Source: a virus
Length of the DNA stretch: 35,534 bases
Reading direction: 5' to 3' (one strand)
Virus record (IMG/VR): IMGVR_UViG_3300028909_000048
Location: 1-35,534 of that record
Positions 7,881 through 19,200 of this stretch are shown here, piece after piece; the first letter of the stretch is position 1; each line of letters opens with the position of its first letter. The notes below the pieces were generated by a model. The model had not been told where the DNA came from, searched no databases, and saw only the letters and a list, made by a program, of their open reading frames with translations. Both the position numbers and the translations under genes were made by a program.

Positions 7881-10800
7881 ATGGCAAATGGGATATTTAG
7901 TAATCTTTTAAATAGATTGAACCGAGTTTTCTCGCGAGACCCTAAGAGTGTTCCTGCTTTTCAGTTGAAGGCGAGCGGAAATTCAAACTTAGTAATCTCC
8001 AACCGCGTGTTAACTATCACCACGGTTGGAGAAACTATCCCCGTTGTCACAATAAATTTTAATAATCCATATGATGCAGCTAAGAGCATAACTATTGCAG
8101 ACCTGTGCAATCAATTAAATAATACGTCTGGAATATCTGTTCAAAATATTTCTACTCCTTTCAGTGGTTTGGGTGCAATTGCTCTATTGGAAGGTACATT
8201 TGCTTTAAGTGAAGACGACTGGTACAACGTACAGATTTTTACATCTACGCTGTGGGCTATTTTTAGACCGTTAGCATATATATTAGAAACAGCTAAAAAT
8301 GATGTAGACCTCGCCATTCAGCAGCTAGGATTCGCCACAGCTCAAAACGGTTTCTTAGATTATTGGGGAACGATATTCGACATCCCTAGATTGTCGATAC
8401 CAATGTATGCTACGAGCGACCCGCAACATAACAATATTATTGGCTACACTGTTGAACCAGATTATGAATACTCCAACCGTCTGCTGTGGGAAACCGTAAA
8501 ACCACGCATCAACAATTTAGCTATCGAGAATATACTCTCTCGTGGCATTGGATACGAAACTACCATTCTTGAATACAGCCCCAACATACTTCTTGGCGAC
8601 GGTATGCCATCGTTGATAAATGTTACTCCATCTAACGAATATACTGACGATTTGATGGTTGGCGATGGATTCTTGAACAACCCAACGATGGGTTCTCCGA
8701 CAGACACGGCAAAGTATGGATTGGGTGGTCAGTATAGCTTTACTAATTTTGGTGTTTTTGTCGACGTACCCATCAATACATCGTATTTTCAATATACTAC
8801 ACAACATCTTGAGGAAATCGTAGCACGTCATCGTGCAGCTGGAACTACGCCATACTTTACCGTTACTCAAGTTGCTAATGAAGTGTTACTGATGGTGAAC
8901 GATACCTTGGCTTCGATTGAAGGTATCATCGACCAAGAAATTAGCGCTAGTGTTAAGTTCTTTTCACAACCTGATGAACAGTTCTATGGAGATCATTGGG
9001 CTGCCAGCAACGTTGCTCCTACGCCTTGGTATCAGAACAATCTAAACATACCAAGTGTTGGAGATGGGGTAGTTGTAGAGACGCGACAGGTTATAGCGCC
9101 TCCAACATTCACGACAGAAGTTGATACCGTAGTATTGGACGGTTCACTAGGAGATGGATTATCAGGAGGATTCAACACTAATTTATTGGTAGGTGATAGT
9201 AGCGGAACAGGGGACAACGTAAAGTTTATCAATATATTAACATCAACTACTAATCCAGCACCGCCGCCAACATACGAAAACGATCCAGTATTCCTATCTT
9301 ATCAACGTGTATCTGATGATTATTTAAATCCACGCGTTGGCGAAACGCTGAGTGATGATGTGATGGAAAAGACGCTTTCATCTATCACTGGCCCTGTTTC
9401 GTCTTGGGCTGGAACCGGCAGTAAGATAGATGTTTTGAGTTCCACATCTGTGATTATTACAACACCGATTAGTGTTACCGCTCCAACGAGTATGCAAGGA
9501 TTGTCGGTTAACACGTTAGCTTTGATGCTACAAAATATTCATAATGTTCCTGTTGTTATTAGGAACATAGACGCTCCATATCTTGGTGAAAATTGGGGAA
9601 CCGATTACTCAGATACTAGAAGCATCGTAATAGCCTATCAAGATGCCGCTGGAAACATATACTACCAAACAATTAATGTTCCGGCTTCACCTCCTCCACC
9701 AGCCACTGTATTGAGAATTCTTAATCCTACTGCCTACATCTGGTCTCTAGACCCAACCGACCCTCTTTCTACTACTGATTATCCCGATGCGAGACCTAAA
9801 GTACAGGTTGTGCTAGGTGGAATGGTCAACATATGCTGGGAGGTTACAAATTCTGATGCTGTTGGGATATACAGATATAACAACGATACTGGCGTTATTT
9901 TAGAAGACGATACAACGGTTGGATACAGTGGTTCAATCAGCTATTACCCAACTGTCAATACTCGTTATGTAATCGAGGCAACAGGAAACAATGGACAAAT
10001 TGCTTCTGCTTCCATCGTAGTATCTGTGGTTTTAGTTCCGATTACGACTGATGCTCCTACAATTACAGCTATTGCAACTCCTAGTGTGGTTGAATTGTGC
10101 GAGTCTGATCAAACTCAGATTTCTTATCTAGTTGATTTCAACGACCATGTAAGTGAAGAACAAACAGTACTTTGGGAATATGGATCAAGCTCTTTGAATT
10201 TAACTCCATTATCTTCAGACCCAGTTGGAACTGCATTCGCTAATGAAGTTCCGATTGTATCGAGAGTAGACGATGACACACCTGTATATGGTTCTTGGGA
10301 AGGATATGGAACAAGTGTGTTGACCTTCGTACCAACGCTGGAATTCCAAAATGGAGTGTTAGATGGTATATCGCTATTTTTTGAATACGCCGTAGAGTAC
10401 GGTAATCACCAATTATTTTTTAATAACAATGCTATAGCAATAAACCCCGATATTGAAACCTATTCTCAAACGATGACAGTGATACTTCCGAAGCCAGGTA
10501 GCCCAACCATTTCAAGTTACGACTCTTATATGGTTGGAAGTACTGAAATTGTGCAATACATTGTTAATTACGCTATTACAGCTGTTAATGCTGCTGGAAC
10601 ACGTACCATAATCCTTCCGGTATACGTGCAACCAGTTCAACAAGGCGCTGGAAATTTTGCTGTAAATAATATTAGCCCTACCAATATACCTGAAGCAGTT
10701 GGGCCTACGATTAGTGAGACCGTTCCTGTAACCTTAACTGGTACTGGTTTCAGTTCGAAGATGGAAGTGTGGTTGAGAACGCCGACTAGACAAGCAGCTG

Positions 10801-13800
10801 AATCTGTATCGCCTGGTAATCCAACCTTGACGCAACTGGTGCAAGCGGCAGTTACCAATATTGATTGGGTGAATGGGAGTATTACGTTCATCGCTCCACA
10901 ATTTACGTTTGGTTCATATCCTGTTCGTTTGGTTAAGTTGGATTGTGTGGAAGACGTGATAGCGATGAATGAAACATTCGTGCTGGTTTATGACGAATCG
11001 ACGTATAGATTTCCGCCATTCGTAGCAAATTGCCAACCCAATTATGTTTGCTCTGGAACTGGATTTACACCTACAACCATTGTTCTGAACGGTTCTAATT
11101 TCAGGTCAGGCATTGTAGTGTATATGGTGATGAACACTGGATTGGTAGCCAAGACAACAACCTTTATCAACGAGAATACGATTTCGTTTTTGATGGATGT
11201 CGATGTAGCAGGTATTTATAATTTGGTTCTCATAAATACGGATACGTCACAAGGAATAGCAACACAGATGTTCCAAGTACAAGATAGCTCTATAATCCCG
11301 ATAGTTACACAATTCGGATACACATTCCCAACCATCGATGGAACAACTGCTCTATACGGACAATCTTTCAATTTACACTGGTCTTGTCAGAATACCTCTG
11401 ACGTTTCGTTTATGTCGAGTGATGCAGATGTTGAGGCGGCCTTATCTGGAATTTGGGGAAGTGAGGGCTCAGTTTCAGTTGTCATACCCGCTGAGGGGGT
11501 GACAATTACGATGTATGCACATAATATATGTGGCAATACCTTACCAGACACTATTACCTTTACGCAAGCACAGAGCTATCACACCGAACGTATTGCGATA
11601 TCGCCAGACCCAGTTTATATGAACTTAAAACAGCCGTATAAACTTAGCGTTCTACAAACTCTTGTGGATGATTCTACCGGAGACCAAATTTTTGTAGATA
11701 TTACTACAGACAGTGACCTTACTTTTTCATTTGTAGATTTTAGGGGAAATCCGGTTACTACAGGTCTTGCTACATTGGCTGGATTTGTGCTTAACCCAGT
11801 TCAAAATGGAGTGGTCTCTGTATTGGCAAGTTGGAAAGGTTATACAGATATAGCCGTCGTATCAATACAATTGCCTTACCCTGTAGAATTGCAAGTTAAT
11901 CCGATGGTTATAGATTACAGTCAATTAGGACTGCAACAGCAGATTACAGTTATGGCTATATATTCGGATGGTTCATCTCTTGATGTAACGTCGGTATGCA
12001 GCTATAGCAATTACTCGTCATCCATCACAGTGAATGATGGGCTTGTAACCTATATAACTCTCGGAATTACTACGATACGGGTTAGTTTCTTTGATAATGT
12101 CTATACGCAAGGTATTCTTAGTACCATCATTCAGGTAAATGGGACAGACCCTTGTTTGTCGGTTTACGATATTGGTGTCACCCCGCCTTTCGCCTTCTTA
12201 CCGCTAAGTTCTACATCAGTATTAAGTAAAATATATCTGTTTGGTTCTGTTCTTACATACTATTGGGGTGATTCGCCACATAGTGGATCGGTAAGTGCAT
12301 ATATATGGCAGAATGTTTCCGACTTGTACGCAAATGGAATCACTCGTGTGTTGTCTGATGCAGATGGAATGACGGTTGGAAATTCGTTGCTCTTTGACGA
12401 AAATCCATACGGCTCTATATCAAGCCCGGTACAATGGACTATATTGAACAGCTCTGGTATACAAATAGGAACGAAAAATCTATTCGACCCGTCGCTTCCT
12501 GGTGGCGGAGGATACAGCAACTTTAACTGCTGTATATTGGCTTATTTGTACGTCCCGGCTGCTGGAACATATGATATAGGTGCATTTTATAAAGACAGCA
12601 TTATTTGGGGAATAGGTGGGAATTGCACGTGGGCAGGGCGTGGTTCAATAACTGGCACATCAGGTCAAACAAAGACTGTGATTGGTGGTTATCCATTACT
12701 TCCAGCTGCGCAATCTGGAGGTGAGGGAGGTCAACAAGGAAATTCACAAGTTCCTGTAACCTTCAACGCTGCCGGAATCTACCCATTAGAGGGCGATTGG
12801 GATTACTGGTATCATTATGGGCGCACGTTCCAAATCACGAGTAATGGTGGGACAATCGCACCAATTGATAGCATTCCTTTAAACCTATCTCAAACAACGA
12901 AAGCTGTGTTAACCATAGATGTGAATAACGTTAGAACAGCTTCTATTGATGGAGTTTCAGTTCTTAACGAAGATTTACAATTGAATTGGGATTATACAAC
13001 TCCGGAAACATTGTCAGCATCGCACGTATACAATATTGTCGTAGCGAATCACGGTACACAACTGACACTAAAAGCATCTGGCAATTTGCTTTCGGTTGAC
13101 GCTCCGGTGATTAATAAATTCACTGCGTATGATGCAGACATTTCGATGTCTGCCGAGTCTTCCACATCTATCACTGTCGGTTATGCAGATGGAATAGGGT
13201 TGTGCTGGAATACTTCTAATGCATTCAGCGTTTCGATTACAGATTTATCCACCATGATATCGACCAGTGTTGCTGATGCAGGCACCATGTTGGTGATGCC
13301 AACATGCAGTACCAGTTATCGTTTGTATGTCGTTGGGTATGGTGGAGCGGTTGTAATTAGCGACATTACTGTCAATGTTTCAACAGCTGTATCCAACGAG
13401 ATCACCATACTTTGTAAACCAGCCATAGTCCAACTTGGGCAAAGTTCAAACGTTGCGTACAACGCTTATTCGGTTGAACAGGTGACGTTGTATGCTTTTA
13501 GCGACTCTGTCGTTTCTGTAAACGGTGCCAGACCAACGCAGAATCAAACTACTTTGCTATCCAACGCGAATAACGCTCAATACACGGCGTTTCCAACTAC
13601 CAATACGATGTATAGGTTTAATGGAAAAAATAATTATTCTAGTTTTGTTGCTGCTGGATTTGTGAATGTTGATGCAGGGGCAAAATTTATATCAACCAGC
13701 ATATCTTCGGCAAGCGTCAATGTGGGAGACCCTGTTACGGTTTCGTGGCAGACAACTGGCGCTGTTAATGTGACAGGAGATTTTGTTGGTGGACAAAATC

Positions 13801-15119
13801 TTCCTCTAGGCTTGGCTAGCTTTGTCATATACCCAGATAGAACGCAAGATTTTAAGATAACTGCCACCAGTTCAACTGGTTTAACAACAACAGCGACTAT
13901 ACATATATCGGTTAATCCACAAGTCTTATCGCCGACGTGTGGCGGTTTGGATATTCCAAATGTTACGAGTATTTATTTGGATGGAAATGGAAATACGCCA
14001 AGTACGACCGAGATGGATGCTATTCACGTACTTGAAATTTACGGTTCTGGATTTGTTGGTGGACGCGCTCTAACATCTACAATTGTTGGTGCTGTACGTG
14101 TTGTTTTATCTAATCAGAATGGTGAAGTACCGCTAATTGATGTGGTTGGAATCGACACGGTAACCGATACTTATATTCGTTGCAAGATACATGTTTATGA
14201 ATACACATTGGCTGATCGTTATTTCGTTATAGTACAGAATGATATTGGCGTCAGCTTTCAACAGACAGCGTTAACTAGTTTCACTGTTGATACATATGTG
14301 CCTAGTTTCTTGGATACTATAGCTGTCGCTGGACATTCCGGAGACCAATATACATTAGAAATAGACTCGTATAATCCGATTAGGGATGCTGGATTTTCCA
14401 TTCTGGTTGGTGGTGTTGAAGCGAATATACTTTCGATTAGTGGTTTCGACGGTATTGGATATCCAGTACTGGTGGTTTTAAGTTCTGCCACAGTTACCGG
14501 AATCATCATAATGACGCAAAACGGATTCGGAGCGCTTCAAAAGACATTTGTTCCAACCCCATCTCCGGCGTCTCCTCCAACACCGCCAGCGGCGATGTCT
14601 ATTTCTTATGTTTCGCCAGCGCTTGTTGATACGTTGAGCACTTCTTCAGTATTTGGGAATAATTTTGCGAGTACGTCTACTGTATATGTAGGAGCTACGG
14701 CGTGTACAACAACCTATGTGAGCACAACAAAGTTAAATTTCGTAGTCCCAAGTGTTACAGCTGGTGGATATGTGGTTACTGTGGTTGATTCGGTTGGTAC
14801 GTATGGCTCGGTTAGCTGGATGGGGTTGACGGTATTTATTCCAGCATCCACAACACCCACTCAAGTTCCATCCTCTCAAACAATTGGTAGTTTGAATGGT
14901 CCTTTGAACATATCTCCAAATAACAATGTTATATCGACAGTGATCCCTGACCAAATTGTAGGTGCTGTTATTTTACAGCCGACAGTATATGTTCCACAGA
15001 ATCCAAACACAGCTATACAAACCACATCTATCAACGGTGTCGATGTTTCCCCTGTTAACGCTGATCCAATAAATGTTGGTGTTTTTGATGTTGCAGCACA
15101 ATCTGGGGGTTGGGAATAA
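7881..15119 (+). CDS. Giant baseplate/tail-fibre protein: gpI-like N-terminus plus many Ig-like domains
   Basis: A 2412-residue protein, the largest here. Residues about 110-240 resemble tail protein I, the wedge protein that usually follows J (LDYWGTIFDIPRL, then ETVKPRINNLAIENIL); this would anchor it to the baseplate. The rest is beta-rich. Four copies of one Ig-like pattern (small residue-x-W, Asn/Ser-Ala/Asp, later a Tyr and a GxxxxxxxxVxV end) start near residues 649, 1163, 1773 and 1952. IPT/TIG-like domains lie near 927-1040, 1047-1134, 2020-2135 and 2239-2324, and Big2-like domains near 1236-1420. A Gly-rich region near 1534-1660 (YDIGAFYKDSIIWG, GIYPLEGDWDYWYHYG) recalls a PA14-type carbohydrate-binding fold. 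Likely a long surface-exposed appendage for host contact. No enzyme motif seen. Confidence 0.7.
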   Translation: MANGIFSNLLNRLNRVFSRDPKSVPAFQLKASGNSNLVISNRVLTITTVGETIPVVTINFNNPYDAAKSITIADLCNQLNNTSGISVQNISTPFSGLGAIALLEGTFALSEDDWYNVQIFTSTLWAIFRPLAYILETAKNDVDLAIQQLGFATAQNGFLDYWGTIFDIPRLSIPMYATSDPQHNNIIGYTVEPDYEYSNRLLWETVKPRINNLAIENILSRGIGYETTILEYSPNILLGDGMPSLINVTPSNEYTDDLMVGDGFLNNPTMGSPTDTAKYGLGGQYSFTNFGVFVDVPINTSYFQYTTQHLEEIVARHRAAGTTPYFTVTQVANEVLLMVNDTLASIEGIIDQEISASVKFFSQPDEQFYGDHWAASNVAPTPWYQNNLNIPSVGDGVVVETRQVIAPPTFTTEVDTVVLDGSLGDGLSGGFNTNLLVGDSSGTGDNVKFINILTSTTNPAPPPTYENDPVFLSYQRVSDDYLNPRVGETLSDDVMEKTLSSITGPVSSWAGTGSKIDVLSSTSVIITTPISVTAPTSMQGLSVNTLALMLQNIHNVPVVIRNIDAPYLGENWGTDYSDTRSIVIAYQDAAGNIYYQTINVPASPPPPATVLRILNPTAYIWSLDPTDPLSTTDYPDARPKVQVVLGGMVNICWEVTNSDAVGIYRYNNDTGVILEDDTTVGYSGSISYYPTVNTRYVIEATGNNGQIASASIVVSVVLVPITTDAPTITAIATPSVVELCESDQTQISYLVDFNDHVSEEQTVLWEYGSSSLNLTPLSSDPVGTAFANEVPIVSRVDDDTPVYGSWEGYGTSVLTFVPTLEFQNGVLDGISLFFEYAVEYGNHQLFFNNNAIAINPDIETYSQTMTVILPKPGSPTISSYDSYMVGSTEIVQYIVNYAITAVNAAGTRTIILPVYVQPVQQGAGNFAVNNISPTNIPEAVGPTISETVPVTLTGTGFSSKMEVWLRTPTRQAAESVSPGNPTLTQLVQAAVTNIDWVNGSITFIAPQFTFGSYPVRLVKLDCVEDVIAMNETFVLVYDESTYRFPPFVANCQPNYVCSGTGFTPTTIVLNGSNFRSGIVVYMVMNTGLVAKTTTFINENTISFLMDVDVAGIYNLVLINTDTSQGIATQMFQVQDSSIIPIVTQFGYTFPTIDGTTALYGQSFNLHWSCQNTSDVSFMSSDADVEAALSGIWGSEGSVSVVIPAEGVTITMYAHNICGNTLPDTITFTQAQSYHTERIAISPDPVYMNLKQPYKLSVLQTLVDDSTGDQIFVDITTDSDLTFSFVDFRGNPVTTGLATLAGFVLNPVQNGVVSVLASWKGYTDIAVVSIQLPYPVELQVNPMVIDYSQLGLQQQITVMAIYSDGSSLDVTSVCSYSNYSSSITVNDGLVTYITLGITTIRVSFFDNVYTQGILSTIIQVNGTDPCLSVYDIGVTPPFAFLPLSSTSVLSKIYLFGSVLTYYWGDSPHSGSVSAYIWQNVSDLYANGITRVLSDADGMTVGNSLLFDENPYGSISSPVQWTILNSSGIQIGTKNLFDPSLPGGGGYSNFNCCILAYLYVPAAGTYDIGAFYKDSIIWGIGGNCTWAGRGSITGTSGQTKTVIGGYPLLPAAQSGGEGGQQGNSQVPVTFNAAGIYPLEGDWDYWYHYGRTFQITSNGGTIAPIDSIPLNLSQTTKAVLTIDVNNVRTASIDGVSVLNEDLQLNWDYTTPETLSASHVYNIVVANHGTQLTLKASGNLLSVDAPVINKFTAYDADISMSAESSTSITVGYADGIGLCWNTSNAFSVSITDLSTMISTSVADAGTMLVMPTCSTSYRLYVVGYGGAVVISDITVNVSTAVSNEITILCKPAIVQLGQSSNVAYNAYSVEQVTLYAFSDSVVSVNGARPTQNQTTLLSNANNAQYTAFPTTNTMYRFNGKNNYSSFVAAGFVNVDAGAKFISTSISSASVNVGDPVTVSWQTTGAVNVTGDFVGGQNLPLGLASFVIYPDRTQDFKITATSSTGLTTTATIHISVNPQVLSPTCGGLDIPNVTSIYLDGNGNTPSTTEMDAIHVLEIYGSGFVGGRALTSTIVGAVRVVLSNQNGEVPLIDVVGIDTVTDTYIRCKIHVYEYTLADRYFVIVQNDIGVSFQQTALTSFTVDTYVPSFLDTIAVAGHSGDQYTLEIDSYNPIRDAGFSILVGGVEANILSISGFDGIGYPVLVVLSSATVTGIIIMTQNGFGALQKTFVPTPSPASPPTPPAAMSISYVSPALVDTLSTSSVFGNNFASTSTVYVGATACTTTYVSTTKLNFVVPSVTAGGYVVTVVDSVGTYGSVSWMGLTVFIPASTTPTQVPSSQTIGSLNGPLNISPNNNVISTVIPDQIVGAVILQPTVYVPQNPNTAIQTTSINGVDVSPVNADPINVGVFDVAAQSGGWE

Positions 15120-15661
15120 TGGCGATTCTTGTAAACTCTATTTCACATGCTTCGTTTATGACTGGCAAATCTGCCGAGATAACCATAGGTGGAACAGGTT
15201 TTGTAGCCCCTATAGCTGTGATTATTAATATGGTTAGAATACCATGCCACTATGCCAACTCTTTTATGGCTAAATTCGTTCTTCCATATATCCCCGCTGG
15301 GATATATGATATTACTGTGGTAAATGGTGATCAATCGAGTTATGTGTTTAGACAACAATTGACTATAACGGACCCCGATCCTTCATTGAACATTCCAGCC
15401 TTGGGTTCGGCGGGAAGACCGATCGTTATTCCATCGACGGTTATTCAAGGAATAGGAACAGCTAGTGTTTCAACAGGTTCTAAAATTAGGAAGTACGAGA
15501 CTCCTGCTTCGGTTTCAGTAGACGATTTGGGAAACGCAACAGCTATTAAGTCCTCAGACCCTTCAGTTGTGACAGACGAAGGGGTTACTGCACAGGATAA
15601 TCAAAGAACTAACTACACAGGTATCGTGCTTCAAACTCCATTTGGTAATTTTGGGAATTAA
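15119..15661 (+). CDS. TIG-domain virion protein
   Basis: The ATG shares one base with the TAA of the giant gene (TAATG), a coupling arrangement; an in-frame TTG three codons upstream is less likely. The 180-residue protein has one IPT/TIG-like domain in residues 1-85 (SISHASFMTGKSAEITIGG, then IPAGIYDITVVNGD). A Pro/Ser/Thr-rich tail ends in a short Gly/Asn-rich stretch. The tail contains ASVSVDDLGNATAIKSSDP, which may be a small beta domain. It could be a decoration or a short fibre that pairs with the giant protein. Function is inferred only from fold and position. Confidence 0.6.
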   Translation: MAILVNSISHASFMTGKSAEITIGGTGFVAPIAVIINMVRIPCHYANSFMAKFVLPYIPAGIYDITVVNGDQSSYVFRQQLTITDPDPSLNIPALGSAGRPIVIPSTVIQGIGTASVSTGSKIRKYETPASVSVDDLGNATAIKSSDPSVVTDEGVTAQDNQRTNYTGIVLQTPFGNFGN

Positions 15662-15663
15662 AC

Positions 15664-16209
15664 ATGAAGAACATGATAAAAACTAATGATGGATTGGAAG
15701 TAAATGTTGATATTAAGTCCACTATTAAGGGCGAATATCAGGATGAAATCATACGATATGACGAAATTGGTCGTATCGTAGAGAAGATCGTTACTCCCAT
15801 TCGTCACAACATAATTACGGTTGGAATAAGCACTCTAGTGGCTGGCTTGATTCAGGGTTTCTATGCTGGAAATAATAGCTTTTGGGCCGTTGGAATCGGT
15901 TCCCAAACACAAAGTCCTAATCTTGCCACTCTTGTCAATGAATATACAAGAAAGCAGTGTACTATCAGCTTTGTAGATCAAAACAACGCCATTACAACAT
16001 CTCCTACTAATCGCATTATGATGACGGCTAGTTGGGTGAAGGGTGAATTAAGCCAAGGTTCGACTGTTATTCTCACTGAATTTGGGATATTTAGCGGATT
16101 TCAAGCCAATCTACCAAATAGCGGATTAATGATGGATTACGTGCCACACGCGCCACTTTCAATTGATGACACGCTCTCTTTAAGCAGAAAGATTTATTTC
16201 ACATTTTAG
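15664..16209 (+). CDS. Small tail protein of unknown function
   Basis: A 181-residue protein starting two bases after the previous stop. The middle carries FWAVGIGSQTQSP, and the second half carries GSTVILTEFGIFSG and ends in LSLSRKIYFTF. Proteins with a WxVGxG start and an EFGIFSG-like end are frequent beside tail-fibre genes of tailed phages, where they are thought to be structural or to connect fibres. I cannot name the family. It closes the first tightly packed block: a 74-base gap, the longest in the virion module after the J leader, separates it from the NHL fibre gene. Confidence 0.55.
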   Translation: MKNMIKTNDGLEVNVDIKSTIKGEYQDEIIRYDEIGRIVEKIVTPIRHNIITVGISTLVAGLIQGFYAGNNSFWAVGIGSQTQSPNLATLVNEYTRKQCTISFVDQNNAITTSPTNRIMMTASWVKGELSQGSTVILTEFGIFSGFQANLPNSGLMMDYVPHAPLSIDDTLSLSRKIYFTF

Positions 16210-16234
16210 ATAGAACTGGTAGTACATATTAAGG

Positions 16235-16264
16235 TTGGTAAACGCACCGAAAATTTCGTATTAT
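16235..16264 (+). promoter_or_regulatory. Candidate sigma70-like promoter before NHL fibre gene
   Basis: TTGGTA (16235-16240), an 18-base gap, then TATTAT (16259-16264), 20 bases before the fibre ATG. The -35 matches four of six consensus bases and the -10 five of six. It is in one of the few real gaps of the virion module. Weak evidence by itself. Confidence 0.35.
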
Positions 16265-16283
16265 CAGTTAAAGAGGAATTACT

Positions 16284-19200
16284 ATGAGCTGGTCAAAAAG
16301 CCGTGATATAACTACGGAACAATCTATCAGCAACACGAACGTCGTGATGAACCCTTGGGGTTTGGGCTGTCCAGCGTCCACCAAAGAATACAACATTAAA
16401 GACTGGCTACGCATAAAAGCAGATCAAGAGATTTATCGTTCTATGTCTCCTAGTGGGTTTATCACCAAGATCAAATCAGTTTCGCTTATAGAGACGACTA
16501 CCACCGCTGATGCCGACGGCGAACTGATGGTTCTAACCACAAACGGAATTCCATTATCTAATCAAATACGGCTTGGAAATATGCTTGGATTGGTGAATGG
16601 ATGGAAAATTCCTATTACCAATACAGCTGGAACAACTGGAACGTGTAGCAACATAACTTTGCCTGCGCCACCGACCACCGGAAATAGAATAGACCTCGCA
16701 TATCTTGAAGTTTGGATAGCCGAATTGGGTGGAACGTCGGCGACCATTTCGAATACATCAAATAAACCTGATGCAACACATCTTTGGCTTTATGGAAATA
16801 CTCAATACGCTGGAACAAATGCTACTGACGACATTTCAGAAGTTGATATGGAAATCAATCGCCGGTGGCAAATTCAGTACGCTATTCAGATTGCTCAAGG
16901 CGTAAACATAGATACGTATCCTGATGGCGTTAGTCAAACATCTGTTGTGAAGGCTTTCGGTGCTTCAGGAGCTGCTACTCCTTATACTTTCTCCGTATCT
17001 GCTACCGATCCGGGGTTATACGTGGCTGGTGACGGTTCAACTACAGCTAAGGCGACATTGGGAACAATCGACGGATATTCATACGCTATTCCTATCGCTG
17101 CTATATATCGTAGAAATACTGGTATTTATGCTGATTCAAACAGAGATGGATGTGCGGCGTCTGGTCCTAGTGGTGGAACGATTGCTTCTGGAATTTCGGG
17201 ACGACCTGATCATCTTTATGCCGATCAAATTGTGGTTGGAGACCTTTTAAGTCTTAGACACCAAGCTCTAATACAACAGCAATGGGATTTTCCATCCTTG
17301 TTACAAGACAATTTCGACAAGCTTTTAAGAGGTAATTCGAACAGTCTTTTTGGTGTTGGAGACGGTACTGGTAACGACGCTGCTTATAGAAGCACGGCTC
17401 CATTAATTGCTCAAGAGTTGAATTCTTCATCTGTGCCGTACTACTTGGGATTCTCTCAATACAATTATCAACGCAGAATCTATTCCGATGCTGCTGTTTT
17501 ACAGCAAACTGAATGGAACTACACGGCTGCTACTGTTATTCCTACGGCGAGTTTACTACCTTGGAATGTTAATCCTCCAGCTGTTCCAGCACTCGCTGCT
17601 TCGGCTGGTGGAACATTAAACGGAATAACAATATATGTTCGTTTGACCTACTGTACAGATGCAACTGGCTTATATGAAACCAATGGCGCTAATGAAGCTT
17701 CTTTGGCAATGGGTACTAACGGAACGCTGACAATCTCAAGCCCTGCAGCAGTAACCGGGGCTTCATATTACAATGTATACGCCGGAACTACAACTGGTGC
17801 TGCCAATCTATTTAAACAAAACAGCAGCCCGATATCTATCGGAACGAATAAAGTTCTAAACTCTGCTCTTTTGACTGTTACAGCGACACAAACAGTAAAC
17901 AGTGCATCATCACCTTTATTGTTTACACTCAGCACCAGTGGTCTTAAGAATCCGACTGGCGCTGCTATAAAAACAATGACAAATAGCACTAATCAATCTG
18001 ATGCTGGTGGTTTTCCGAACGGATATTCAATCATTGTTTATGAGTTCAGTACTGGTATCGCAGTGACAGGTGTATGGAGCGGGTTGGGAACAGTTAGCTC
18101 GACGTTTAGAATTACTCCCGGAACGCAATGGTCTGCCGCTGCGTTAGCTAATGGAGTAGTTTCTGTGTTCGGGATTTACTATCCAGCTGGAAATGGGTTA
18201 AACCATCGCCCATACAACATTGTGGCTCAGGATGCCAATATATCAGGCACAGATTACACTGTAGGTGTAATCGGTACTGGAAATGTTGGAACAGGCAATA
18301 ACAATTTTGCTTTGGCAAACGGGGTTGCAACCGATACAGCTGGAAACATTTTTGTAGTCGATACTGGAAACCACAGAATATTGAAGTATAGCTCGGCATT
18401 TGTATTCCAAGCACAGTTTGGTCAAACAGGCGTATCTGGAAACGATACATCGCATCTCAATAGCCCTCAAGGAATTGCAATCGATAGCAGTAACAATGTT
18501 TACATATCTGACACTATGAACCACAGACTTGTTAAGTTATCGAACTCGTTAGCTATTGTTGGAACACCGCTTTTCAACACTGGTGTTGCTGGCTCTGATT
18601 CTTCACATTTGAACACGCCGCTTGGGATGAATATAAACAGCACAAACCTTTTTATCGCCGATAGTTTGAATAATCGCGTGGTTGAAGTTAATCTAAGTTC
18701 GTTCACATACAGCGCAACTCCGGTTACTGGATTGGCTAATGCTATAAATTGTGTGACAGTGGATGCTTCTGGAAATTACTGGATCACGACAGGGCATAGT
18801 GTTGCCAGATATACCAGTGGTGGTTCTTTCTCTGCCAGGTTTGGTTCTGTTTTGACAAGCGGAGCGAGCAACTACGCACTTAACAGCCCATCCAATATAG
18901 AATATGGCGCTGATGGCTACATCTATGTAGCCGACACTAATAATCATCGAATCGTAAGGCTCAACAACAACCTTATTTATGTCGGACAATATGGCGTAAC
19001 AGGCATTGTTGGAACCGATACATCACATCTGAACCATCCAACTGGTTTCTTTCTGGACACGATTGGTGGTATCTACATATCCGATACCAATAACTACCGT
19101 GTGGTTAAGACAAATAAGTTCATGGGTGCATGTGATTTCCCACTTCGCCAGTTTGAAATTGTTGTAGGTGGTAACCCGACCGATACATTGAAATTGTGGT

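Noticed and set aside
8517-8870. Open frame of 117 codons on the minus strand within the giant fibre gene
   Set aside because: Antisense to a strongly supported gene, no upstream signal, no domain.
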